Of a DNA stretch of 64,000 nt, positions 42,364 to 50,607 are shown one piece after another. A model generated the notes under the pieces. It made no database searches and was not told the origin of the DNA. It worked only from the letters and a program-made list of their open reading frames with translations. The position numbers and the translations under genes were made by a program. The first letter of the stretch is position 1, and each line of letters begins with the position of its first letter. Origin of the DNA: Runella sp. CRIBMP (GTDB taxonomy: Bacteria; Bacteroidota; Bacteroidia; Cytophagales; Spirosomataceae); NCBI RefSeq assembly GCF_009905605.1, contig NZ_JAAAKZ010000002.1:1054001-1118000 (forward strand), in the 5' to 3' direction.

Positions 42364-44226
42364 ATGAAGATACTTGGAATTTCCGCATTTTACCACGATT
42401 CAGCTGCCGCTCTGATTGACAATGGCGAAATTGTCGCCGCCGCCCAGGAAGAGCGTTTTACCCGTAAAAAACACGATCCAAACTTCCCTTCCAATGCCAT
42501 CAACTATTGTTTAGAGTACGGCGGAACAACACTTAATGAACTGGATGCCATCGTTTTTTATGACAAGCCTTTACTCAAGTTCGAACGTTTGCTGGAAACC
42601 TATTATACCTTTGCTCCCAAGGGTATCAAGTCGTTTATCACCGCCATTCCGGTGTGGATTAAAGAAAAAATGTTTCTCAAACGACTCATTAATGAAGAAT
42701 TAGAGAAAATAGGATACGACAAAAAGAACCCCGTTAAACTTCTTTTTCCCGAACACCACTTATCGCACGCCGCCAGCGCATTCTATCCTTCTCCTTACGA
42801 AAAAGCAGCGATTCTGACCATCGATGGCGTGGGTGAATGGGCCACCGCTTCAATTTGCTCGGGCGAAGGGAACAAAATTTCTATACTGAAAGAACTCCGT
42901 TTTCCTCACTCATTGGGGCTTTTATATTCAGCATTTACGTATTTTCTAGGCTTTAAGGTCAATTCTGGAGAATATAAACTCATGGGACTTGCTCCCTACG
43001 GTAACCCTTCCTCCCCCGAGGTTGACAAGTACGTTGAAACCATCAAAAAAGACCTCGTGGTCATTAAAGAAGACGGCTCTATCTGGTTGGACCAAAACTA
43101 TTTTGATTACGCCACGGGCCTCAAAATGGTGCGCGAAGCCGACTGGGAACGCCTCTTCGGGATGAAAACCCGCAAGCCAGAAGACCCATTAGAAGCCCAT
43201 CACTGCAACCTCGGATTGGCCATTCAGCGCGTTACTGAAGAAGTAGTGGTAAAAATGGCGCAGGAAGCCAAACGTCTCACGGGAGCAGACTATTTATGTT
43301 TGGCCGGTGGGGTGGCGCTCAATTGCGTTTCCAACGGAAAGCTTCAAAAATCAGGGGTGTTCAAGGAGGTATTCATCCAACCCGCCGCTGGTGACGCGGG
43401 CGGAGCATTGGGAGCGGCCTTGACTGCCTACTACATTTATTTCGACCAAAAACGCACCATCAACTACACGCAGGATGCCATGAGCGGTTCTTATTTAGGG
43501 CCAACATTCTCGGATTTGGACGTGGAGTTGGTCTCCAAAAAATACAAAGCCGCGTTCAAAAAATTTGACAACTTCGACGAGTTGACCAAGGAAGTATCCC
43601 AAATTTTGGCCGACGGCAACGTGGTAGGTTGGGTACAGGGGCGGATGGAGTTCGGCCCCCGGGCGTTGGGAGCACGCAGTATTTTGGGCGACCCCCGCAA
43701 CGCAGAAATGCAGAAAAAACTCAACGTCAAAATCAAATATCGCGAGTCCTTCCGTCCGTTTGCACCTTCGGTATTGGCCGAAAAAGTGGGTGAATATTTT
43801 GATTTTGACGGGATATCACCGTATATGCTGTTGGTTCACCCGGTCAAAGAGTCGCGCCGCAAAAAACTGCCCGCCGAGTTTGATTCGTTTGATTTGCGCG
43901 ACAAGCTCTATTATTTGCGTTCAGACTTACCGTCCATTACGCACATCGACTTTTCGGCCCGTATTCAGACGGTACACAAGCAGACCAATCCGCGTTATTA
44001 TCAATTGATTCAGGATTTTGAAAAATTGACCGGTTATGGCGTGATTGTCAATACCAGCTTTAACGTACGCGGCGAACCCATCGTAAGTACCCCCAACGAT
44101 GCCTATCGCTGCTTTATGCGCACCGAAATGGATTATTTGGTCGTAGGAAATTATCTGTTTGACAAACGTCAACAACCCGAATGGCAGGATACCGATAACT
44201 GGAAAGAGGAGTTTGTACTGGATTAA
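42364..44226 (+). CDS. NodU/CmcH-family O-carbamoyltransferase (SxtI-like)
   Basis: The 620-residue enzyme has an N-terminal Kae1-like ATPase domain (KILGISAFYHDSAAALIDNGEIVAAAQEERFTRKKHDPNFP; metal-site histidines in PEHHLSHAASAFYPSPY; ILTIDGVGEW; CLAGGVALNCVSNGKL). Its C-terminal carbamoyltransferase domain starts near residue 420 (GRMEFGPRALGARSILGDPRN, KYRESFRPFAPSVL, VNTSFNVRGEPIV). Family members make carbamoyl-AMP from carbamoyl phosphate and ATP and carbamoylate a hydroxyl group on sugars or antibiotics. It heads a four-gene set with an SGNH hydrolase, a DUF5989 protein and an SxtJ-like protein. The acceptor is unknown; a cell-envelope sugar is inferred from the membrane partners. Confidence 0.93.
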   Translation: MKILGISAFYHDSAAALIDNGEIVAAAQEERFTRKKHDPNFPSNAINYCLEYGGTTLNELDAIVFYDKPLLKFERLLETYYTFAPKGIKSFITAIPVWIKEKMFLKRLINEELEKIGYDKKNPVKLLFPEHHLSHAASAFYPSPYEKAAILTIDGVGEWATASICSGEGNKISILKELRFPHSLGLLYSAFTYFLGFKVNSGEYKLMGLAPYGNPSSPEVDKYVETIKKDLVVIKEDGSIWLDQNYFDYATGLKMVREADWERLFGMKTRKPEDPLEAHHCNLGLAIQRVTEEVVVKMAQEAKRLTGADYLCLAGGVALNCVSNGKLQKSGVFKEVFIQPAAGDAGGALGAALTAYYIYFDQKRTINYTQDAMSGSYLGPTFSDLDVELVSKKYKAAFKKFDNFDELTKEVSQILADGNVVGWVQGRMEFGPRALGARSILGDPRNAEMQKKLNVKIKYRESFRPFAPSVLAEKVGEYFDFDGISPYMLLVHPVKESRRKKLPAEFDSFDLRDKLYYLRSDLPSITHIDFSARIQTVHKQTNPRYYQLIQDFEKLTGYGVIVNTSFNVRGEPIVSTPNDAYRCFMRTEMDYLVVGNYLFDKRQQPEWQDTDNWKEEFVLD

Positions 44227-44286
44227 ATTTCGGTCCATTTACCCACAAATACCAATGATTCAGGGACTTATTCCTACATTTTTTAT

Positions 44287-45420
44287 ATGATTTCAAAACT
44301 CATCACCTCACTCATCCGCCTTGCTGTTTTGAGTATTCCAGCGTTTCTTTTGTTTTTTCCAGACAAAATAAACATCAAGTTTGATTACCCTTACGCGGGC
44401 CTTATGGATAATTTTTATATCCGATTGGCCAAAGCAATGGTGCTATTTTTTGTACTAATAGAACTGTTGCGGATGTTTTATTACGGAATTATCAAGAACC
44501 CCAAGGGCAATAAAATTGTAGCCAACATCGCTACGCTTGGGATTATGGTGGTGTGGTTGGCGGGTTTATTAGAAATCGCGTTTATGTTTGTTTCCCAAAG
44601 TCACGAAGGAGATTTGAGCAAGGCTTCGCAGATTTGGTTTGCCAAGTACTGGAAACCGATTACGGCCGAAGGCTACCGCGATTTTCCGAAAACGGGCGTT
44701 GAGAAAAAGAAAAAAGTATTGGTTTTGGGCGATTCTTTCGCGGCAGGACACGGTTTAGACAAAACGGAAGAGCGTTTTTCGGATCAATTGGAGCAAAAAC
44801 TGGGCGCTGATAAGTACGCAGTGTACAATTTGGGGGTGTCGGGTTCTGATACACGCGATGAATTTCAGCGTTTACAGAAATTTCCCGTCAAGCCCGATGT
44901 GTTGGTGTTAGAATATTTCCCCAACGACATCGAAAGAGCCGCCCGCGACGCCAAACTGACCTTGGCCGAGTTTAAGCCTTACGACGATATCAAGCTCCCG
45001 GGCGTAGGGTCGTTGGTGATGCGCTTTTATCTGCCCAATTACATTTATTGGCAATTCCCGCACATGCCCCCCGCGTCGATTACGGACTTTGTTCAGAAAT
45101 CATACACCGACACCACGATTCTGAATCCTCACTTGCGTGATTTACAGAAAATCGTGGACTACGCCCGTGCGCACAAAGCGCCGATGTACGTGGTGATGGT
45201 TCCGTTTTTACAAAATGTGGAGAAAAGCAATGGCTATACCAAACCCATTGAAGATTTCTTTACCAATCAGCAAATTCCAGTCGTTCGCCTGAGTGAACAC
45301 CTGGGACCGATTCCACCCAAAGAGCGGATTGTAGGCAAGAATGATGGTCATGCCAGCGCCAAAGTAAATGCAGTCATTGCCGAAAAGCTATTTGAACAAA
45401 TGAAGGTTTCCATAAAATAA
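44287..45420 (+). CDS. Membrane-anchored SGNH/GDSL hydrolase
   Basis: The 377-residue protein has two or three N-terminal membrane segments (about 5-22, 42-65 and 80-103). An SGNH hydrolase domain follows from about residue 138. Block I is VLVLGDSFAAGHGLD with the nucleophile Ser, block II YNLGVSGSDTRDE with Gly, block III EYFPNDIE with Asn, and block V KNDGHASAKVN with Asp and His. All four catalytic positions are therefore filled. It lies 60 nt after the carbamoyltransferase gene. In the saxitoxin cluster the GDSL hydrolase SxtL has the same partners and has been proposed to remove carbamoyl groups; a hydrolase or acyltransferase role on the same substrate is inferred here. Confidence 0.85.
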   Translation: MISKLITSLIRLAVLSIPAFLLFFPDKINIKFDYPYAGLMDNFYIRLAKAMVLFFVLIELLRMFYYGIIKNPKGNKIVANIATLGIMVVWLAGLLEIAFMFVSQSHEGDLSKASQIWFAKYWKPITAEGYRDFPKTGVEKKKKVLVLGDSFAAGHGLDKTEERFSDQLEQKLGADKYAVYNLGVSGSDTRDEFQRLQKFPVKPDVLVLEYFPNDIERAARDAKLTLAEFKPYDDIKLPGVGSLVMRFYLPNYIYWQFPHMPPASITDFVQKSYTDTTILNPHLRDLQKIVDYARAHKAPMYVVMVPFLQNVEKSNGYTKPIEDFFTNQQIPVVRLSEHLGPIPPKERIVGKNDGHASAKVNAVIAEKLFEQMKVSIK

Positions 45421-45437
45421 ATCCCACAAATGTTCAC

Positions 45438-45467
45438 TTTGTCTTAATGCGAAAATGTGTAAATTTG
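45438..45467 (+). promoter_or_regulatory. Internal promoter before the DUF5989-SxtJ pair
   Basis: TTTG (45438-45441), an 18-nt spacer and a perfect TAAATTTG (45460-45467) suggest that the last two genes of the carbamoylation set can be transcribed separately, with a leader of about 85 nt. Confidence 0.5.
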
Positions 45468-45559
45468 TGCTTAATTACATTCTATAACTGTTATAAACCA
45501 TTCGTTTTGGTTGCTTTTTAAACCGAATACGTATATAAATAACTACAAACTTACCGAAG

Positions 45560-45709
45560 ATGGATTTCTTAAAAGACTTATTTGCTTTCCTGAGTGAGCG
45601 GAAGAAGTGGTGGTTAGCTCCAATGATTATTCTTTTATTGCTTATCGGCGTCATCATCGTCATTGGCGGAGGCTCAGCCGTAGCACCGTTTATTTATACA
45701 TTATTTTAA
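45560..45709 (+). CDS. DUF5989 family protein, 49 aa (SxtK-like)
   Basis: A 49-residue protein with a charged N-terminus (MDFLKDLFAFLSERKKWWLAP) and one membrane helix with a glycine-rich turn (VIIVIGGGSAVAPFIYTLF). This pattern, SERKKWWLxP followed by a GGGSAVAPFIYTLF-type tail, is characteristic of DUF5989. Such proteins are found beside NodU-type carbamoyltransferases and SxtJ proteins; the saxitoxin cluster's small SxtK appears to be of the same kind. Function is unknown; a membrane adaptor or assembly factor is a guess. The ATG has a clear frame of its own, and SxtJ follows 84 nt later. Confidence 0.82.
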   Translation: MDFLKDLFAFLSERKKWWLAPMIILLLLIGVIIVIGGGSAVAPFIYTLF

Positions 45710-45715
45710 GTATTA

Positions 45716-45773
45716 AGGAGTCAGGAGCGAGAATTGAGCAGTTTACGAACTGTAATTCCCGCTTCTGACTCCT
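45716..45773 (+). repeat. Long imperfect hairpin followed by CCTCACC repeats
   Basis: AGGAGTCAGGAGCGAGAATT (45716-45735) pairs with the complementary strand ending at 45773. An inner CAGTT/AACTG stem surrounds the loop TACG. Altogether about 25 bp pair with two or three mismatches. The right arm runs into a tandem CCTCACCCCTCACCCCTCA tract that ends at the start codon at 45794. The layout repeats that at 5080-5166. Confidence 0.6.
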
Positions 45774-45793
45774 CACCCCTCACCCCTCAAAAA

Positions 45794-46162
45794 ATGTCTG
45801 AAGCTGAAAAAAGTAAAGCCCAGTTAGTAATCGTTACCGGGCTGGTTATCTTTTCGTTTATTTTCAAATCTGCCGCTCTTTATTTGTTATATGCCGCTGG
45901 AATCGTGGGAGCTTTGAGTATTTTCGTTCCAGTTGTTGGCGATTTTATCGTCAAAATTTGGTTCAAAATAGCCGAAGGTCTGGGTTGGTTTAACTCCCGC
46001 GTCATCCTTTCGATTATGTTTTATGTGTTTTTGTGGCCCATCGCCATGCTGTATCGCCTTTCTACCAAGAACCCAATGGGCATCAAACGCCCAACTGGCA
46101 ACAGCGTATATGTGGAGCGTAACCATACGTATGTCAAAAAAGACATGGAGAATATTTGGTAG
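45794..46162 (+). CDS. SxtJ-family membrane protein
   Basis: A 122-residue protein (ATG at 45794; the upstream in-frame TTG at 45734 would translate a repeat tract). Three membrane segments (about 10-30, 33-55 and 66-86) precede a basic tail (LSTKNPMGIKRPTGNSVY). The block FIVKIWFKIAEGLGWFNSRVILSIMFYVFLWPIAMLYRL is the SxtJ signature. SxtJ-like proteins accompany carbamoyltransferases in many phyla; their function is unknown, but they may recruit the enzyme to the membrane. It follows DUF5989 and closes the four-gene set at a bidirectional terminator. Confidence 0.85.
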   Translation: MSEAEKSKAQLVIVTGLVIFSFIFKSAALYLLYAAGIVGALSIFVPVVGDFIVKIWFKIAEGLGWFNSRVILSIMFYVFLWPIAMLYRLSTKNPMGIKRPTGNSVYVERNHTYVKKDMENIW

Positions 46163-46188
46163 AAAAGAGATAGTCATTATCTCTTTTC
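46162..46188. terminator. Bidirectional terminator overlapping two stop codons
   Basis: GAAAAGAGATA (46162-46172) and TATCTCTTTTC (46178-46188) form an 11-bp stem with a 5-nt loop. It overlaps the stop codons of both the SxtJ-like and the LOG genes. Confidence 0.75.
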
Positions 46189-46926
46189 CAAAAGCCACCA
46201 GATAGGCCGACGACGTTTCTGGATTTGAAAATTGGCGGTCAGATACACCCGAATGTGCTCAATGGCTTCGTCGATGTCGTCGGTAACTTTGAGTAAATCT
46301 AGGTCTTTGGGCGAGATAGTGCCTTGGTCAGCCATCTTTTGTAACATCGAAATCATCGGTGTGTAGTATTCTTTGCCAATGACAACCATCGGGAAGTTAT
46401 GAATCACCCCCGTTTGAATGAGTGTAAGTGTTTCAAACAGTTCGTCCATGGTGCCTACCCCACCCGGCATAATTACAAAGGCATAAGAGTACTTGACTAA
46501 GAGCACTTTACGAATAAAAAAATACTTTATTTTTACCCACTTTTCCATATATGGGTTTTCTTTTTGTTCAAAAGGAAGCTGTATATTGCACCCCACCGAA
46601 CGTCCACCACTTTCAAATGCCCCTCGGTTGGCCGCCTCCATGATACCTGGGCCACCACCCGTCATGATTGTCAGTCCCAATTCCTGCGAAATCCGCCTCC
46701 CCAATACACGGGCCTGCTCATAATAAATACTTCCTTCTTTGAATCGTGCCGAGCCAAACACCGTTACACACGGCCCCACAAAATGTAACGCTCGAATTCC
46801 CTTAAAAAACTCCCACACTACCTCCAACAAAAACACAAACTCAGAACGTCGGCTCTTGGGGCCTTCTAAAAAATAATATCCTTTGCGTTGGTCAATAAAA
46901 GGGCTTTGGGGTTGCTTATCAGTCAT
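46177..46926 (-). CDS. LOG-family (TIGR00730) nucleotide 5'-monophosphate nucleosidase
   Basis: The 249-residue protein has the Rossmann-like LOG motifs TMTGGGPGIMEAANRGAFESGG and MPGGVGTMDELFETLTLIQTG. The PGGxGTxxE signature carries the catalytic Arg and Glu environment of the cytokinin-activating phosphoribohydrolases. Many bacterial members hydrolyse AMP-type nucleotides and are often misannotated as lysine decarboxylases. The N-terminal extension of about 50 residues is typical of the longer Bacteroidota form. It is divergent from the MBL-fold gene by 59 nt. Confidence 0.88.
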   Translation of the reverse strand: MTDKQPQSPFIDQRKGYYFLEGPKSRRSEFVFLLEVVWEFFKGIRALHFVGPCVTVFGSARFKEGSIYYEQARVLGRRISQELGLTIMTGGGPGIMEAANRGAFESGGRSVGCNIQLPFEQKENPYMEKWVKIKYFFIRKVLLVKYSYAFVIMPGGVGTMDELFETLTLIQTGVIHNFPMVVIGKEYYTPMISMLQKMADQGTISPKDLDLLKVTDDIDEAIEHIRVYLTANFQIQKRRRPIWWLLEKR

Positions 46927-46985
46927 TGTCGGTAGTGTTTACAGAATAGTTTAGTAATTTTACGGTTGAATATGATGAAGTAAGT

Positions 46986-47624
46986 ATGATTCAAATACAA
47001 TCTTTTGTTTTCTCCCCTTTTGAAGAGAATACCTACGTGCTTTATGACGAAACCAATGAGGCCGTCATTATTGACCCGGGCTGTCTGATGCAATCAGAAA
47101 AAGAAACGTTAGCGCGTTTTATCGAACAAAAAGGCCTAAAAATAACGATGCTCCTCCAAACACACGCGCATTTAGACCATGTATTTGGCAGTGCGTATGT
47201 AAAGCGCAAATATGGCGTAAAAATGTACATGCACAAAAACGAGCTTCCAATTTTGGCATCTGTTGAAAGTCGTTGCAATATATGGGGAATCCGAGGCTAC
47301 GAACCCGTCGAAGCCAATGCTTTTTTGGACGAAGGAGATGTGGTAAAATTCGGCCATTCAACCCTTGACATTCTGTTTGTGCCTGGCCACGCGCCCGGGC
47401 ATTTGGCGTTTGTCAACCACGACCAACGTTTCATCATTGGGGGCGATGTTTTGTTTAAAGGAAGTGTTGGGCGTACTGATTTTCCACTCTGCGACCCTGC
47501 GGCACTCTTGCGAAGCATCAAAACAAAATTTATGACCTTGGATGATGATTATCAGGTATTTGCGGGACATATGGAGCCTACCACCATCGGTCGCGAGCGC
47601 CGTTCAAATCCCTTTATTAACTGA
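46986..47624 (+). CDS. MBL-fold metallo-hydrolase, glyoxalase II-like
   Basis: The 212-residue protein has a complete metallo-beta-lactamase metal site. The THAHLDHVFG motif supplies the first histidines and the aspartate, VPGHAPGHLAFV the next His, and GGDVLFKGSVGRTDFP the bridging Asp. A late His lies in AGHMEPTTIGRERRSNPFI. The size and motifs fit the hydroxyacylglutathione hydrolase-like group widespread in Bacteroidota. The natural substrate is uncertain, being either a thioester or a related compound. It is a short single unit before pssA. Confidence 0.88.
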   Translation: MIQIQSFVFSPFEENTYVLYDETNEAVIIDPGCLMQSEKETLARFIEQKGLKITMLLQTHAHLDHVFGSAYVKRKYGVKMYMHKNELPILASVESRCNIWGIRGYEPVEANAFLDEGDVVKFGHSTLDILFVPGHAPGHLAFVNHDQRFIIGGDVLFKGSVGRTDFPLCDPAALLRSIKTKFMTLDDDYQVFAGHMEPTTIGRERRSNPFIN

Positions 47625-47684
47625 TTTTTCGGGCCTATTTATTTTGCAAATTCCTATTTCATCACGGCTACCCATACCATCACT

Positions 47685-48392
47685 ATGCGTCTTTTTACCA
47701 TTCCAAACCTAATGACCTGCGGCAACCTTCTCTGTGGGTGTGTGGGGATTGTGTTTAGTTTTCGCGGAGATTTATTGCTTTCGGGGTATTTGATTCTGTT
47801 TGCGGGCATACTTGACTTTTTGGATGGTTTTGTGGCACGGCTGCTGAATCAATCCTCTCCTATCGGCAAAGAACTTGATTCATTGGCCGATATGGTTACG
47901 TTTGGTGTGCTGCCTTCCATGATTATCTTTCAGTTATTGGAACGTACCACCACCTCCATTGACATCGGAGCCATGATGCTTTCGTTTAGTGCATTTATTT
48001 TGGCGGTATTTTCGGGTTTACGTTTGGCAAAATTCAACATTGATACCCGCCAATCGGATTCATTTATTGGGGTGCCAACGCCCGCCAATGCTATTTTGGT
48101 AGCGTCGTTACCGTTTATTCTGCGCAATCACCCCGAATACGAATCGTGGATTATCAATCAATCCGTTTTGGTAGGTTATACCCTCTTAATGTCGTATTTA
48201 TTAATCTGTGAACTGCCCCTTTTGGCGTTCAAATTCAAGACATTTGGCTGGAAAGACAATCAAATCAAATATATTTTTATCCTTTTGGCGGTGATTTTAC
48301 TGTTTTTGCTGAAATTTGCAGCCGTTCCTCTGATAGTAGCGTTGTATATCCTGCTATCGGTCATAGCCCCCAAACCCCCAAAGGTGGCTTAA
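47685..48392 (+). CDS. pssA: CDP-diacylglycerol--serine O-phosphatidyltransferase
   Basis: PssA makes phosphatidylserine from CDP-diacylglycerol and L-serine, the route to phosphatidylethanolamine. The 235-residue integral membrane protein has eight hydrophobic segments. The CDP-alcohol phosphotransferase signature is complete: LDGFVARLLNQSSPIGKELDSLADM fits DG-x2-AR-x8-G-x3-D-x3-D near residues 47-70. The N-terminus TIPNLMTCGNLLCGC and the RLAKFNIDTRQSDSFIGVPTPANA block are specific to PssA. purS follows after 49 nt. Confidence 0.93.
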   Translation: MRLFTIPNLMTCGNLLCGCVGIVFSFRGDLLLSGYLILFAGILDFLDGFVARLLNQSSPIGKELDSLADMVTFGVLPSMIIFQLLERTTTSIDIGAMMLSFSAFILAVFSGLRLAKFNIDTRQSDSFIGVPTPANAILVASLPFILRNHPEYESWIINQSVLVGYTLLMSYLLICELPLLAFKFKTFGWKDNQIKYIFILLAVILLFLLKFAAVPLIVALYILLSVIAPKPPKVA

Positions 48393-48441
48393 CAATAAAA
48401 AAAACTCCTCCATCGGGGATGGGGGGCCTTAATTCAATTCT

Positions 48442-48693
48442 ATGAAATTCATCGCTGAAATCAACGTCATGCCGCAAAAAGAGATTTTGGACCCTCAAGG
48501 CAAAGCCGTCAAATTGGGTCTTCACAATTTGGGTATTGACGACGTGTCAGACGTACGCATTGGCAAACACATCACCATGGCCCTCGATGCCGACTCAGAA
48601 GCGGATGCGCAGCAACGCGTCGAAACTGCCTGCAGCAAATTATTGGCCAATATGATTATGGAAGATTATACATACACGCTGAAAGAAGGCTAA
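48442..48693 (+). CDS. purS: Phosphoribosylformylglycinamidine synthase subunit PurS
   Basis: PurS is the small subunit of the PurLQS amidotransferase, which converts FGAR to FGAM in purine synthesis. The 83-residue size is normal. The motifs KFIAEINVMPQKEILDPQGKAVKLGLHNLG, VSDVRIGKHITMALDA and CSKLLANMIMEDYTY match the family. purL and purQ are not in the window. It is placed between pssA and fabH, with no functional link visible. Confidence 0.9.
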   Translation: MKFIAEINVMPQKEILDPQGKAVKLGLHNLGIDDVSDVRIGKHITMALDADSEADAQQRVETACSKLLANMIMEDYTYTLKEG

Positions 48694-48772
48694 AAGGGAC
48701 TGTCTGTTAAGGGGTTAAGTACTCCTGTCGTTTTTTAACTCTTAACCGAAATACCTTTAACTTCCCACAAAA

Positions 48773-49774
48773 ATGCCTTATTCCAAAATTACAGGTTTAG
48801 GTTATTACGTCCCTGAAAAGGTAGTAACCAACGATGATTTGACCCAATTGATGGATACTTCCGACCAATGGATTCAGGAACGCACCGGAATCCGTGAGCG
48901 GAGGTATTTTACCTACGGCAAAGAAACCAATTCGAGCATGGCCACCGCCGCCTCGCGGCAGGCCCTCGAACGGGCAGGCTTGCAACCAACCGACGTAGAG
49001 ATGATTGTCTACGCCACTATTACGCCCGACTATTTTTTTCCGGGTTCGGCATTTTTGATGCAGCGAGAATTGGATTTAATCGGAATCCCCGTCATTGACA
49101 TTCGGGAGCAATGTTCGGGCTTCGTCTATGCCCTATCAATTGCTGACCAATTCATCAAAACGGGCATGTACAAAACTATCTTGGTGGTAGGGGCTGAAAT
49201 CCAATCCACTTGGACCGACAAAAGCACTAAAGGCCGTAACGTAGCCGTTATTTTTGGCGATGGTGCGGGAGCGGCGGTTTTACAGGCCACCGAAGACCCC
49301 ACGCACCGCATTCTTTCCACTCACCTCCATGCCGACGGGCGTTTTGCCGAAGACCTCTACGTCAAAGACCCCGGCAGTAGCCGGCCTACCCGCTCTGCTA
49401 CCAAAGAGATGATTGACGAAGGTGGTTTTGAAGTAGTTATGAACGGCAATGCGGTGTTTAAACACGCCGTAGTTCGCTTTGCCGAAGCCATCAGAGAAGC
49501 ATTGGATGCCAACGGCTACCAACCCGAAGATATTTCGCTATTGGTGCCCCATCAGGCCAATATTCGCATCAGTGAATACGTGCGCGACCAAATGAAACTG
49601 CGGGAAGACCAAGTCATCAGCAACATTCATAAATACGGCAACACCACCGCCGCCTCTATTCCCATTGCACTCACCGAAGCCTGGGAAGAAGGCCGCGTAA
49701 AAGACGGTGACCTTATTTGCCTTGCCGCTTTCGGTAGCGGTTTTACGTGGGCATCCGCATTGATAAAGTGGTAG
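48773..49774 (+). CDS. fabH: 3-oxoacyl-ACP synthase III (FabH)
   Basis: FabH condenses acetyl-CoA with malonyl-ACP to start fatty acid synthesis. The 333-residue protein has the catalytic triad of the thiolase fold: Cys in IREQCSGFVYAL, His in LVPHQANIRISEYV and Asn in HKYGNTTAASIPIAL. The terminus LAAFGSGFTWASALIKW is also typical. Whether this is the housekeeping FabH or a second KAS III for specialised lipids cannot be decided here. It has a strong terminator after its stop. Confidence 0.92.
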   Translation: MPYSKITGLGYYVPEKVVTNDDLTQLMDTSDQWIQERTGIRERRYFTYGKETNSSMATAASRQALERAGLQPTDVEMIVYATITPDYFFPGSAFLMQRELDLIGIPVIDIREQCSGFVYALSIADQFIKTGMYKTILVVGAEIQSTWTDKSTKGRNVAVIFGDGAGAAVLQATEDPTHRILSTHLHADGRFAEDLYVKDPGSSRPTRSATKEMIDEGGFEVVMNGNAVFKHAVVRFAEAIREALDANGYQPEDISLLVPHQANIRISEYVRDQMKLREDQVISNIHKYGNTTAASIPIALTEAWEEGRVKDGDLICLAAFGSGFTWASALIKW

Positions 49775-49776
49775 TA

Positions 49777-49812
49777 AACCGTCGGTCGGTCCATACGAGC
49801 CGACCGACGGTT
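49777..49812 (+). terminator. Terminator of fabH
   Basis: AACCGTCGGTCGG (49777-49789) and CCGACCGACGGTT (49800-49812) form a perfect 13-bp GC-rich stem with a 10-nt loop, 3 nt after the stop codon, followed by ATAAATTCTT. Confidence 0.85.
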
Positions 49813-49907
49813 ATAAATTCTTCTGGATTAAGTGGTACTACCAAACGCGAAGTCCTTGACAGTTTGAAAGGTTTTCACCAACTTGTCGTGACTTAACGTC
49901 TTGTACC

Positions 49908-50360
49908 ATGAAAGCATATCATATCCGCCTGCTCCAATACGAATATTGGGCCAATTCTCGCATTATCGAAGCGCTTGAAAAACTTGACAAACCTCCCGAA
50001 AGAGCGGTCCTGCTCACGAGTCATATCCTTAACGCCCAAATGGTGTGGTTTACCCGAATTGCCAACGACCATTTGGTGGTAGGGATTTGGGATTTATTGC
50101 CAGTTTCGTGGCTCAAAGAAACAGCCGACCTCAGTTATCACAAATGGGACAGCTACGTTAGAGACCTCGATGAAGCTGAATTTGGCAAAATTATTAAGTA
50201 TCAAAACACCAAAGGAGAATACTTCGAAACACCCCTCGGCGAGATTCTAACGCATTTGAGCCATCACGCTGCCTACCACCGAGGCCAGATTATCGACGCC
50301 CTAAAACCCGTACTCAGCCCACTACCCACAACAGATTATATTTTGTGGTTGAGGGAGTGA
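49908..50360 (+). CDS. DinB-family protein
   Basis: The 150-residue protein has the DinB/YfiT four-helix fold with a probable metal site formed by His in LTSHILNAQMVWFTRI and by HLSHHAAYHRGQI near the C-terminus. It begins YHIRLLQYEYWANSRIIEAL, the typical first helix. Members bind divalent metal and some act as thiol transferases, but the role of this one is unknown. It stands alone; the 247-nt gap after it (50361-50607) holds no gene and no clear promoter box. Confidence 0.85.
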   Translation: MKAYHIRLLQYEYWANSRIIEALEKLDKPPERAVLLTSHILNAQMVWFTRIANDHLVVGIWDLLPVSWLKETADLSYHKWDSYVRDLDEAEFGKIIKYQNTKGEYFETPLGEILTHLSHHAAYHRGQIIDALKPVLSPLPTTDYILWLRE

Positions 50361-50607
50361 AATTATTTTCAAAAACAGTTGCAAAGTATTGGACTGCCAA
50401 CCCACCGACATATATAGGATATAGTAGATGAGTGTTTTCGAGGCCGATAAACCTTAATTTTACTGGTCTTTGCCCAAGTTCACTTTTATTTTTTCCTTGC
50501 CTAAAAGGGGGAGTTTGTAATTAACCGTTATCTTGGTATTAGAAAAAAAGCCACCTCTTTTACGCTGATTCAAATCAATACTACAATCATATTACGTAAT
50601 TAATATA

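Noticed and set aside
42364-46162. Saxitoxin production
   Set aside because: Only the four accessory genes match. No gene for the toxin core is present in the window, so a general carbamoylation role is far more likely.
46177-46926. Lysine decarboxylase
   Set aside because: The PGGxGTxxE motif marks the LOG family; no PLP-binding lysine motif is present.
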